Positions 44,640 to 54,282 of a DNA stretch of 64,000 nucleotides are shown piece after piece. The notes below the pieces were generated by a model, which did no database searches, was not told the origin of the DNA, and saw only the letters and a list, made by a program, of their open reading frames with translations. Positions within the stretch are counted from its first letter, which is position 1; each line of letters starts with the position of its first letter. Made by a program: the position numbers and the translations under genes. The DNA is from Phyto melanocephala. Lineage: Eukaryota > Arthropoda > Insecta > Diptera > Rhinophoridae. Location: assembly GCA_941918925.1 (NCBI GenBank), contig OW799233.1, positions 84,202,055 to 84,266,054 on the forward strand, written 5' to 3'.

Positions 44640-46245
44640 ATGCTATAAAAGAAGTTTAGCTTCGGCTGTGTAGCACGTAGCGCCGTCTTGTTGAAACCAA
44701 ATGTTGCCAATATCCCCCTCTTGAATTTTTGTAGACAAAAATTCGTTCAAAATGGCCGGATAACTATCGCCATTGACTACGGCCACTCCTTGCTCATTTT
44801 CGAAGAAAAATGGCCCAATTATGCCTCTGGACCAAAATCCGCACCAAACAGTGACTCGTTTTGGGTGCATCGGCTTTTCAATGTATGCGCGCGGGTTTTC
44901 TGTGCCCCAAATGCGACAATTTTTCTTGTTTACATACTAGGGTGATCGATTCAGTTTTACAACCGGTGGAAAACCCGGTTTTTTACTCTTTCAGCTGGTT
45001 TTTTCCAAATGTTAATTTTTCGAATGTCAAATAAACCGGTTTTTTTACTCACAGAAGCCGGTTTTTTTCATTTTTAGTTTTATGTTCATTTATCTTTGTA
45101 ACCAAACATACAATACTATATTTATTACTCAAAAAATTTTGAAAAATCAGAAAATTGATCATATAATCTTCCATTATATTGTAAGAAACTTATTTGTCGT
45201 TTCAAAAACAAATGTAAAATAAGAAAAATAATTAGGCTTAAGTATTGTTTTAAATGGAGAGCAGTTATTTTATACGATGTTGCGCTTATAATTTGCTGTG
45301 ATAATCAGCTGTTCGGTTAAGTTTTTTGACCAAATGTTTGTACTTTGCAATACTTTTTGATCTCATTTTCGAATTTCATAATATTTTGCCTTTACGAAAT
45401 CCAGCGACTTGTACTATAGACTACCCATAGCTTAACTAATATATCTGATAACATATGACTTGTCTACTGAAATAGTTTGGCACACAAAGGATTATTATTA
45501 CATCTTGGCTATAAAGTTGACTACCGTGACCAGTGAAGTGACTTTTTTATATTTTTCATTATTAAAACCTCCTTGTAAAAATTTTTTTTTATATGGCAGT
45601 ACCAGAGCAAATACCGGTTGCTTTTAACAAATTTATTTAGTTCTTAAAAAATGTAGTGGCAACAATGTAAATTTACATTTTATTTACAAAACGAAATAAA
45701 ATTTTTGATGATAAAATTTCGAAGTAGAAAAAAAAATATAAATCACAAATTAGTTGCCATATTTTGTTTCATGAAGAGAAACAATGGCATTTTTAAATTT
45801 ATAAACCTAACCTTAAAAGTTAAAGGTACTTGAAGCATAAACTTAACTTTTCGGTCGCTTTTAGGTAAAAAGAGTCTGTCGTTTAACATCTTTATTTTAA
45901 GTAACGGCATTTTATAATAATGCCATTGAATGTGTGTCAAATTAAAATGCAATAAAACCATAAAACATGGGTATAAGAAAGAATTAGATTTTATGTATTC
46001 GACCGATTAACCGGTTTTTTCTAAATTTTCAAAAAAGCAACCGTTTTTTTTTTTAATTTTAAATTTCAAACTATTTGAAACCCGGTTTCTTAAAAATGTC
46101 GAATAATCGAACACCCTATTACATACCCGCCAAGATCAAAATGAGCTTCATCTGAAAAGATGATTTATTTGGCAAGATCAGCCAAAGTAATGTCGCAATA
46201 TTTTCCAGCGTTGTTCAAGCGTATACACAACCATATTCGTTCAGC
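44640..46245 (-). pseudogene. Mariner/Tc1-like transposase pieces
   Basis: Reading on the minus strand: at about 46234 MVVYTLEQRWKILRHYFG (typical mariner N-terminus of the first helix) then a stop. In another frame DITLADLAK, a stop, then IIFSDEAHFDLGGYV with the first catalytic Asp in SDEAHF. Across the inserted MITE it continues NKKNCRIWGTENPRAYIEKP, then MHPKRVTVWCGFW..., and WFQQDGATCYTAEA, which holds the second catalytic Asp. The frame ends at LLL near 44643, so the third catalytic residue is missing. About 100 residues of the DNA-binding region are deleted. Confidence 0.75.
44938..46118. mobile_element. hAT-type MITE, copy 1
   Basis: The terminal inverted repeat is TAGGGTGATCGA at the left and TAGGGTGTTCGA (inverse) at the right. 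The exact 8-bp target duplication TTACATAC lies at 44930-44937 and 46119-46126, in the middle of the mariner transposase. Both subterminal regions are full of CCGGTTTTTT-type words in both orientations. The frame 45743-45961 has no transposase motif. Sister copy at 57546-58673. Confidence 0.88.
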
Positions 46246-46345
46246 GGAAGGATAAAACTAATTATCTGTTAAATCAGACATGAGCTGAGTGTTACCATTC
46301 ACGAAATAAGCACTAATTGAAAAAAACGTTAGATGGCGTACTCTT

Positions 46346-48351
46346 TAATATCAAATTATAAAAGTCAACTTAAAAATTTTTAAGTGCTTTCCCTAAAAAC
46401 TGTTGACAACGGCATAAGCAGTTTTTCCTTATTGTCAGAGATATATTAATAAGAGACTTATGAAAATCTAAAAAGACTTTTAAAACAAAGATATTTTCGC
46501 GTAAAACATTTTGCGAAAACACTGCATTTTTCAGCTTTCTGTATGCAGCAAAAGAATTTGCAGACATGCTGTTTTGTTGTTTCAAAGAATTTTTCCTGTG
46601 TCTGGCCCCTGTTTTTAAAATTAATTTTTGTTTTTGCGTAGAACACGATTCTTGGTGACAATAAATTTAGTACCGACTTAAATGGGTTTGAAAGACTTTT
46701 TAATGGTGAAAACGACAAATTCTAAAATTGTGTGTGAATATTATGTGAAGTCTCTAAATAACAATTTGGTTCACTTTGATACTAAATTTAACAACGAAAA
46801 ATAAACTCAACTTTTCTTACAAAACATTTTAGAAAGAAATCGGTTAACGGCTTGAGAGAACATAATATTATTAACGGTAATGTGGCAATATATAGTTTTT
46901 TTTTATAAATTAACTAATAACACAAGCCCTAAATATATGTTATTTTAAGCATGTGCGATTATTAATTCTTTTTTTGTTCTGTATAGTTTTTTACATGCAG
47001 TATCATTTACAGATATATAAAAATATCGTTTTTAACGCAATATTTTTATTCTGAAAGAGAGAGAATTACATGCAATTTAGAAAGAGTGTCTTTGCCTTTC
47101 TTCTTTTGATTCCACTTTGACTATTACGAATCTATCACTCGTTGCAACTAGTGATATAACTGCCGCAAAACGTAACTGTTAAAAGTTTAAAGACATAAAA
47201 AAGGGTTTGTAAGATAATTGTAAAATCCACAAATTTAAAAAACCAGCCTTAAGAAATCGAAGAAATATAAAAAACTGGGCTTTTAATTATTCGGAAACCG
47301 CGTTTGACAACAGTATGCAAAATTAAACACCTGTCAGTATTCTATTAAAATTTAAACTTTTAATCTAAAAAAACGCATACGAAACTGCTTAATTGTATGT
47401 TCTCGCAAATTATGCAAATTTTTCATAAAATTATTAGAATCAGTTTATATAATAATGTTTAGCGTATTTTTTAGTCAGTACAGCCTTTCCACTTTAGCTC
47501 AGCTACTTTAAATGCTGAAATGTATTCTTGTATATGGATTTTCCTTATACCTAAGTCCGTATGTATTCGTTTTGTTCATATAAAGACATTCATTCATTCA
47601 TTCATTTATACATAAATGCGAAAAATTGGTTCTTTTTTTATTCTATGCATTTCTTGTACTTCTCTCCCAATAGACTAAAAGTTAAAAGGTTAAAAAAGGA
47701 ATGACGAAACAAGAAGGGGGAAAACGGAGCAACACAATACTCCTAATGCGTATAATAAAAACCATAATGAGAACTCATTTATTAAAACCATAATGTAGAT
47801 TCTATGTAATATGATCCTCATGTTTTTAGCATGAGTTATACATTTTTATTTTATTTCACATTTCTTGTTTTTATTTTAGTCCTTGTTAAATTCGTTTTAA
47901 AGATATAACGCAAAATTTTAGTAAAATCTCTAAGATGCAGTATTATAAGACTAAATTGTCATAATCTCTTAAACATTTTAAAATATTTTGCAGTTTGTTA
48001 TTGTGTCAGTGTTCTAACTATTGTGAGAATCTTAACTTCTGAATGTAAATATCAATTCTACTTTCTCTTTTGTTAACAGGATTTGATTATAGTTCTTGTT
48101 TTGTTGTATCATGCTGACTGACCATTGGCACGCTTTTACTAACGTTCGGCTATATTTACATTTATTTACTACTACATACCTACATACATGTGTATGTTCC
48201 TTTTGATGATTAAGGAAATTTACATTAAAAACATTTTTCCGTTCTTTCTTGCTACCTAAGCAATATTTATGTCATTACACAGAGTTTACTTTGAAAGAAG
48301 ACTTCTCATACGGTGACGATGTTTTGTAAATAGTTTCTTTAAAATAAATTA
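46346..48351. other. A+T-rich DNA, no feature
   Basis: Frames at 46370-46718 carry no motif. A short CATT repeat lies at 47587-47605. Confidence 0.5.
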
Positions 48352-48758
48352 CACTGCTCAGCAGCAAAATCCTCCGTTAAATAAAACTATGTGGACTATA
48401 TGGATTTTGATGCGCTGAACTTAAATCCGTTGTTGGTGTTTTTCCATCAGATCGGGATTTTTTTTATGGGCGTGGCAAATTTTTCCCCCTAAATTAGTCA
48501 GGTACGGACACATATTTAATCCTAACTCGAGAACCAGTCATCCGATTTTCAAAAGTAAAAAAAAAATTTGTAACAAAATTGTATTTATTTTAGTGGAATA
48601 CAATTTTTCTCTATCTCTTATCTTTTTGGAGTTATTTAGAAATTAATGGAGAAAAAACAATTTTTTCGTGCAAAATTCGTAATATTTTTCAATTTAAAAA
48701 TGGAATTTAAAAAATTATAAGGCAAATATTCAACATTTTAAACTTTTTTCTAAGAGTC
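48352..48758 (+). repeat. Left terminal inverted repeat of the large element
   Basis: Pairs with 51953-52370. The match is high over most of its length. The first ~45 bp after CACTGCTC differ, with an indel. Confidence 0.85.
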
Positions 48759-49383
48759 AATATACCGCCTTACATATGATATATGTAACATTTCGTTAGG
48801 TGAGCAGGTAATGGAACTAAAGTACAACGGTATTTTGCATAGTTCTTGGAATTAAAATTTATAACATTATTTTTTAATTACCTGTGATTTCAAATTAAGA
48901 AAATTAGGGTAGATTCTGGTATTTATTGTATATATAGAAGCTAATGGGCAATAAGTGAGTCACTTTTAATTTGAATATCGTGCGGTTAAAATCGGCAACA
49001 GTAAATAGATCTTATAGTGTACTCTCGTTGTTGTGTAAAGAAATAAAGCAAATAAGAATCCACAAACGCTTTCATATTACAAAATGTCAAGGATTTGTAA
49101 CAAATCTCTAAATTTATTTTGTTACGTATGTGGCGATCTAACTTTAAGTTCACAACAGGAGACAATGAGCCATATTCATAGTCATCAAAAAAGTCGACTT
49201 TTACAGTACTTAAGTCTATTTCTTAAAAAAGTCTACTCTTAGTCATTCATAGACAACTTAAAGTTGGTTTTTGACATTAAAGTCGGCTCTAAATTTAAAA
49301 CCAGCTGAACCTGTTGTTAACTTTATTTAAAATAACATCAGCTGTTCATTGTAAAGTTAAAAGATTTATTGAAAATTAAAAAA

Positions 49384-50027
49384 ATGCCAAGATTTCAAGA
49401 TATTGAAAGAGATTTTTCAATAATTGGTGATTGTGAGGGTGATTTTTGTGTAAGGAAGCCTAAAAATTACAGAAATAGATTTAATCCCTTCGACCTAAGC
49501 GATGAGGATTTTTATTCCCGCTACAGGTTTGACAAAATTACATCTCGTTTTTTGGTAAGCTTGTTGAATATTGTTGAACCAAAAAACAATCGAGGTCTGC
49601 CAATTTCAACAACCTTACAGGTGTTAACGACATTGCGGTTTCTGGGAAGAAATGTCCATCAAAATGACATCGGTAAGTATTGTACTATAAAATGTTACAA
49701 AGATATTTCAAAAATAATTTTTTAGGAGATCTTCATGGCTTGTCTCAACCCACAGCCAGCAGAAAAATAAAAAATATATGCAGAAAAATTGCTTTGTTGC
49801 TCCCGGAGTTTATTAACTTCCACAGCAATTCTGAACTTAGAGATGTAAAAAGCAAATTTTATCAGTTGGCTTCTTCAGTTTCTGAAAGTAAAACATTTAT
49901 TAAATGCCAAACTAAAAATATATCACACATATGTATATGTGTATGTACATACATAAATATGTTATTGAGACTTACCATTTCTGTTTTTTCCATTATTTTA
50001 ATAAATTTTGATTTTATACATATGTAG
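49384..50027 (+). pseudogene. PIF/Harbinger (HARBI1-like) transposase, N-terminal part with intron
   Basis: The ATG at 49384 opens MPRFQDIERDFSIIGDCEGD and then DLSDEDFYSRYRFDKITSRF, TLQVLTTLRFLGRNVHQNDI. A 53-base intron (49673-49725) then joins to GDLHGLSQPTASRKIKNICR and KIALLLPEFINF. 'F-R-x-x-x-x-F', 'Q-V-L-x-x-L-R-F-x' and 'G-D-L-x-x-x-S-Q-P-T-x-S-R' are the conserved N-terminal motifs of Harbinger transposases. The frame ends after SELRDVKSKFYQLASS..., just before the region where the first catalytic Asp (GAIDxTH) should follow, so the catalytic core is deleted. Confidence 0.75.
49673..49725 (+). other. 53-bp intron in the Harbinger transposase
   Basis: Donor ATCG|GTAAGTATT and acceptor AATAATTTTTTAG|GAGATC. 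Removing it joins the frames to give ...NDI-GDLHGLSQ..., exactly the expected conserved motif. 53 bases is close to the usual small-intron size of flies. Confidence 0.75.
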
Positions 50028-51952
50028 ATGTAAAACGTTTTAAAGTTTTTATTTTTTATTGTTTGCTTCAACAAAAGTAAACAAAAGAAAAGCAGCTAAT
50101 CAAGTTGCCACTTTTTATTTTTTAAATAGAAATTGTATGCTAGAGTTAAGCAAATAAGAGTTGACACCCATTTAAAGCCAGCTCAACTTAAAGTATACTT
50201 TTTTTTTGACTATGAATACCAAAAAGATAGTAAAAGCTTTTAACTTAAAGACTAACTTTAATAAGAGCCGGCTTTAGTTTGAGACTATGAATACAAGCCA
50301 TTATCTTCTAAGCTTAGAGATGCTTATTGCCGTTATTTTGGGTTTCCTATCGATGATAGAGATACAAATTGGCTGCCAAAAATATGTTGTAGTAGTATTT
50401 AAGAGGTTGGTTAAAAGGAAGTCATAAGTCTTTATGAAGACGTTTATGAAGCCAGCGACTTGGAGTGAACCACAAAATCATCAAAATGATTGCTACTTTT
50501 GCCATACTAAGACACGTGGGTTTACGAAAAAAACAAAGAATAAAATTTCATAACCAAATACTTCATGCGTCAAACGACCATTTTTCTAGTTTAAAAGTAT
50601 ATTTTTACCTCCATTGCCTCCTACAGACGATGACGAAGATGGGCTTTCTGCAGCAACTGAATCCACTTACGCCAGCATGGGTGTTTCTTCGCATTCATTT
50701 GGAAGTCCAACGATTACACCTTATTTTCCGAATTAAACTGATATGAATAACTTAGTTCGTAAATTAGGGCTTTTAATAAAACAAGTCTGAGCTTCTTGCA
50801 TCCCAATGAAAAGAATGAAGTTTGGTGCAAACGGACGTTAACGTCTCGTACTTTCGAAATAAAGAACAACCTTTTTTGATATATTTCAGCAAATGGGAAG
50901 GTTTGATATTTTGCGATAATGCTGATGGACTTTTGCGACAACTGTGTTTCAGTCATAAATCTCAGGATTGGCGGTTTGTTATTAATTCATTTAAGACAAG
51001 TTCGAAAGCCGATTTACATCACAATGGCAACAAATTTCCATTGGTCCTACTCGCGTATGCAAGAAATATGAAAGAAAACTATTGTACCATGAAGATGATA
51101 CTACAAAAAATTAAATATTCACATTACTCAAGGATTCTGCAGACTATAAAGTCGTAGCAATGTTAAATTGATTGCAATGTGGATATACTAAGTTTTATTG
51201 CTTCTTATCTAAATGGGATAGCCGCGCAAAATAAAAACACTACAATGTTAAAATTTGACCGAAAAGAGTAAATTTTATTCCAGGAAAAAAAAAGTAGCAG
51301 AAGAGCCTTTAAAACAAAAGGAACAAACTCTTCTCTTCATATAAAGCTAGGCCTAATGAAAAATTTTGTCAAAGCAATGAACAAGGATGGTGAAGCCTTT
51401 CTATACATTAAGAGCAAATTTCCTAGAATCAGAGATGCTAAAGTAAAAGAAGGCATATTTGTAGGTCCACAAATACGACAGCTTATGAAGGACGAGGTCT
51501 TCAGAACGAAACTGAATGATGTGGACAAAAGGGCATGGGCAGCTTAAGCTACTTTTTTATTTTAACAATGTTTCCTAAATAAAAATTAATAATTATTAAC
51601 AAAATTTTTGTGTTATTTAAAGTAAAATAGACTGTAAATATTTTAATTTTTATTGTAATTTGAAGTTATCTACGGGTGACGACAGGGTGGGTGCTTTAAG
51701 CGAGGCGTTGCTATAAAATTACAATCTGGCAAATTTTTTTGCTTGTATTTGTTTTTGTTGTACGAAAATAGATAGAAGTAAAAAGTTGCCATTCATTGAT
51801 GCTACAAGGCGCTTTGGTGCGCCCACTCTGACCTTGTTTGCTGCATTACACATATTTGGTCAATATTGGGTACCTGCGGTAAATTTACAATAAAATCCAC
51901 ATTTTTTAACCGATTTTTATGGTTTATGGCTTTTTTTATTTCCAAAATAAGT

Positions 51953-52370
51953 AGCTCTCAGAAAAAAATTTAAAATGTTGAATATTTGCCTTATAATTTT
52001 TGTAATTTCATTTTTAAATTGAAAAATATTACGAATTTTGCACGAAAAAATTGTTTTTTCTCCATTAATTTCTAAATAACTCCAAAACGATAAGAGATAG
52101 AGAAAAATTTTATTTCACTAAAAAATTTTGTTACCCCTTTTGTTGTTGTTCTATTTTTGAAAATCGGATTTCTGGTTCTCGAGTTAGGATTAAATATGTG
52201 TCCGTACCTGACTAATTTAGGGGGAAAAATTTGCCACGCCCATAAAAAAAATCCCGATCTGATGAAAAAAAAAAACCGACAACGGATTTGAGTTCAGCGC
52301 GTCAAAATCCATATAGTCCACATAGTTTTATTAAATGGGAAGACAAAAAATAATTTTTTGCAGAGCAGTG
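51953..52370 (-). repeat. Right terminal inverted repeat of the large element
   Basis: Inverse of 48352-48758. The inner end lies at CTCTCAGAAAAAAATTTAAA and the outer end at GAGCAGTG before TTA. Confidence 0.85.
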
Positions 52371-52373
52371 TTA

Positions 52374-53279
52374 TCATAAAGTTGATGGTAGCCTTTAACA
52401 ATAGTTTCGAATACAGGTGCATTCGCGTGTTAGTCAATAATATTGAAAAACAAAATACTGATGCATACAATTAACCAAAAATCTACAACAATAAAAAAAA
52501 ACAAATTTATATTTACATAACGATTGCAATACGTTCTTTTTATAATTAAGCCATTGAATGGTACACATACAAATGCATAAAAAAATCATATTAAAAACAA
52601 AAAAATTATCTAATATTTACTTAAAGCCAAACGAAATTAAGATTTATCAAAAATTGAGAAAAATCTTGCACTATGTATGTATGTATGTATGTATGTATGT
52701 ATGTATGTATGTATGTATGTATGTATGTATGTATGTATGTATGTATGTATGTATGTATGTATGTATGTATGTATGTATGTATATAGAAATTTTCACATAA
52801 ATAAATAAGATCAAACATTATTATTTTTTAAATATATTGATATTTTTTGATATTTGATATTGATATATATTGATATTTAATAAAACCTTAATATAAAAAA
52901 AACTTGTTAAATATATAAAACATTTTTTGTACATTTTACTTAATACAACTATCATTTATTGGTTAGAAAAAAAAATACCAAAATATTTGTTTACATTTGA
53001 TTAACGAAAAGTGAGTGAGCAAAAGGATTTACAAATAAATTTTTTCTATTTTGAAATAAAAAAATAAACCAGATATCACTTTTTATAAATCCTAATTAAA
53101 ATATTCTAGCCTGGACCGATTTGTTAGAATAAAAACCATAACATTAAAATATATATGCATTGATATTCCTAACAGATTACAGCGCCATCTGGAAGCAACA
53201 ATGTACTTTAATAAAATATGGTTGTTGCAAATATGTATTTTCGTAATAAAAGCAATTGTTTTGATCAATACAATTACTA
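52374..53279. other. A+T-rich DNA with a microsatellite
   Basis: Apart from the TATG repeat (52672-52781) and a degenerate TTGATATT-rich stretch (52835-52880) nothing is recognised. Confidence 0.5.
52672..52781 (+). repeat. (TATG)n microsatellite, about 27 units
   Basis: Uninterrupted tetranucleotide repeat of about 110 bp. The frames 52558-52800 (+) and 52621-52818 (-) are produced by it. Confidence 0.98.
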
Positions 53280-54106
53280 AACAAGTAAGAGTGCTATATT
53301 AGGCCGTGCCGAATGTGATAATACCCTTCACCATTATGTACATAGGTATAATCCCACATCGTATCTTAACCTGATATACGCCATTTTTCTTTTTTATTTC
53401 CGACGCCATTCTCAATTTTGAGTTTTTACGTAGTTATCTATATTCTACTAGTCAAGCCCTTTCCTTTGATACCAATATTGAGGGGGTTCGAGAAGTTACA
53501 TTTTAAAATACCAGATTTGACCCATATACAAATTTATTGTCCGCCATTTGTTAGTGGGGGCCAACATTAGTTTTAAATTTTTTTATAGTGCTTTTATTGC
53601 AATAGTCAATTCCTTTCAGATGATACCAATACTGACATTCTCTGTTGTCTAGAAGCTGAAAAATTTTGATTTTCGTTTGTACATTTTTGAAATATATATT
53701 TTTCAAAAAAAAATTTTGCCTATAACTTTACCGATTAGAGCCCGCTTTATCCAAAATTTTTCACGAATATCTCTAAATTATTCTATAGCTAAAAAATTTT
53801 AATTTTGGAGGTAAATATATGGGAAAAATCAGAGGCAGTCGTGTTTATTGGCTTATATCTCAGAAAGTTATGGGGCGATTGTGCTGAATTTCAATAGCGA
53901 TTCATTGATGGATATTTCCAAGAGATTGATACCATATACAGATCTGAGGAACATATGGTTGCTTCTAAAAGTGGATTTCAACCAACACATGGACAGACAG
54001 GCAGACGGTCAGGGCTTAATGGACTTCTCTATTCATAAGCTTTCAGAAAATATATTCTTTATGGGGTCGGAAATGAAATTTGTGCACCACAGGTGAAGGG
54101 TATAAA
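53280..54106 (-). mobile_element. DINE-1/Helentron-like element type B/C, long copy
   Basis: 3' end: AAACAAGTAAGAGTGCTATA, hairpin region TTAGGCCGTGCCGAA (one mismatch), AATACCCTTCACCATTATG. 5' end: CACAGGTGAAGGGTATAAAA. The middle carries GTCAAGCCCTTTCCTTTGAT and ATACCAATATTGAGG blocks shared with 37688-38584. The 5' third is nearly identical to 38770-39296. The frame 53848-54096 is repeat-derived. Confidence 0.75.
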
Positions 54107-54282
54107 AAGGGAGTATCTTATTTTGTATTACTTTATAGGAAAAGGAAAGTATTAAATAAAATTTAGAAAAATAAAATGAGCTAAAGCTTTTTATGCGGAT
54201 ATAAATTCCTGTTCTCAACCATACTTCACTAAATTTTTCAGAAGTGAAAAACGAAATTTTGTAAAAAACGAGAAATACCATT

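Larger units (their letters stand above)
44609..46345 (-). mobile_element. Mariner/Tc1-like deletion derivative, split by a hAT-type MITE
   Basis: Ends are AAGGGTCCGCCAAATAACTT on the left and AAGAGTACGCCATCTAACGT on the right (inverse strand), with TA directly outside both (44607-44608, 46346-46347). Removing the 1181-bp insertion at 44938-46118 leaves a ~550-bp element on the minus strand. It encodes the first residues and a middle piece of a transposase but lacks most of the DNA-binding domain and the C-terminus, so it is an internally deleted non-autonomous copy. Confidence 0.8.
49174..50295 (+). mobile_element. PIF/Harbinger-like element inserted in the broken gene
   Basis: The ends carry TATTCATAGTC in inverted orientation, with a second similar word (ATTCATAGAC, 49233-49242; GACTATGAATA, 50209-50219) further in on each side. 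AGCCAT occurs directly on both sides (49168-49173 and 50296-50301) and may be the target duplication, although 3 bp is usual for this class, so the ends are uncertain by about 10 bp. It carries a truncated transposase (49384-50027). Confidence 0.65.
49084..51547 (+). pseudogene. Broken Cys-rich protein of an insect multicopy family (candidate transposase)
   Basis: Start MSRICNKSLNLFCYVCGDLT (49084), broken by a Harbinger-like insertion, then from about 50302 PLSSKLRDAYCRYFGFPIDD and RDTNWLPKICC, NDCYFCH (50484), an acidic linker PPTDDDEDG, and LVRKLGLLIKQV. Next come SYFRNKEQPFLIYFSKWEGL, DWRFVINSFKTSSKADLHHN (about 50965), CGYTKFYCFLSKWDSRAK (51177) and KLGLMKNFVKAMNKDGEAFL to AKVKEGIFVGPQIRQLMKDE (51345-51490), with a stop at 51545. 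At least five stops/frameshifts. I recall many insect genomes encoding long relatives with the order CxxC - CYFC - DSSK-like - DLK-like - GYTKFCCFLC - EGIFVGPQIR - a His/Glu-rich C-terminus. That C-terminus is missing here. The function is not established; an RNase-H-type transposase is inference. Confidence 0.6.
48352..52370 (+). mobile_element. Large DNA transposon with ~410-bp inverted repeats, unassigned class
   Basis: The left repeat 48352-48758 and right repeat 51953-52370 are inverted copies. Both start CACTGCTC and share ACTATGTGGACTATATGGAT, CATCAGATCGGGATTTTTTT, ATGGGCGTGGCAAATTTTTC and AGGTACGGACACATATTTAA. TTA flanks both outer ends (48349-48351 and 52371-52373). The inside carries a broken Cys-rich protein gene reading toward the right (49084-51547), itself interrupted by a Harbinger-like element. 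CACTG termini plus a 3-bp TTA duplication would fit CACTA/CMC- or Harbinger-type elements, but I cannot assign the enclosed protein. Confidence 0.75.

Noticed and set aside
48460..48490. A further Helitron GC box at GGGCGTGGC
   Set aside because: It belongs to the long inverted repeat of the 48-52 kb element (mirror at 52228-52260), with no Helitron ends or 122-bp units nearby.
52558..52818. Repetitive YVCM/YIHT peptides on both strands
   Set aside because: Pure translation of the TATG microsatellite.
53848..54096. 82-codon frame and its opposite-strand partner
   Set aside because: Inside a type B/C Helentron-like element; the related sequence at 39 kb does not keep the frame.
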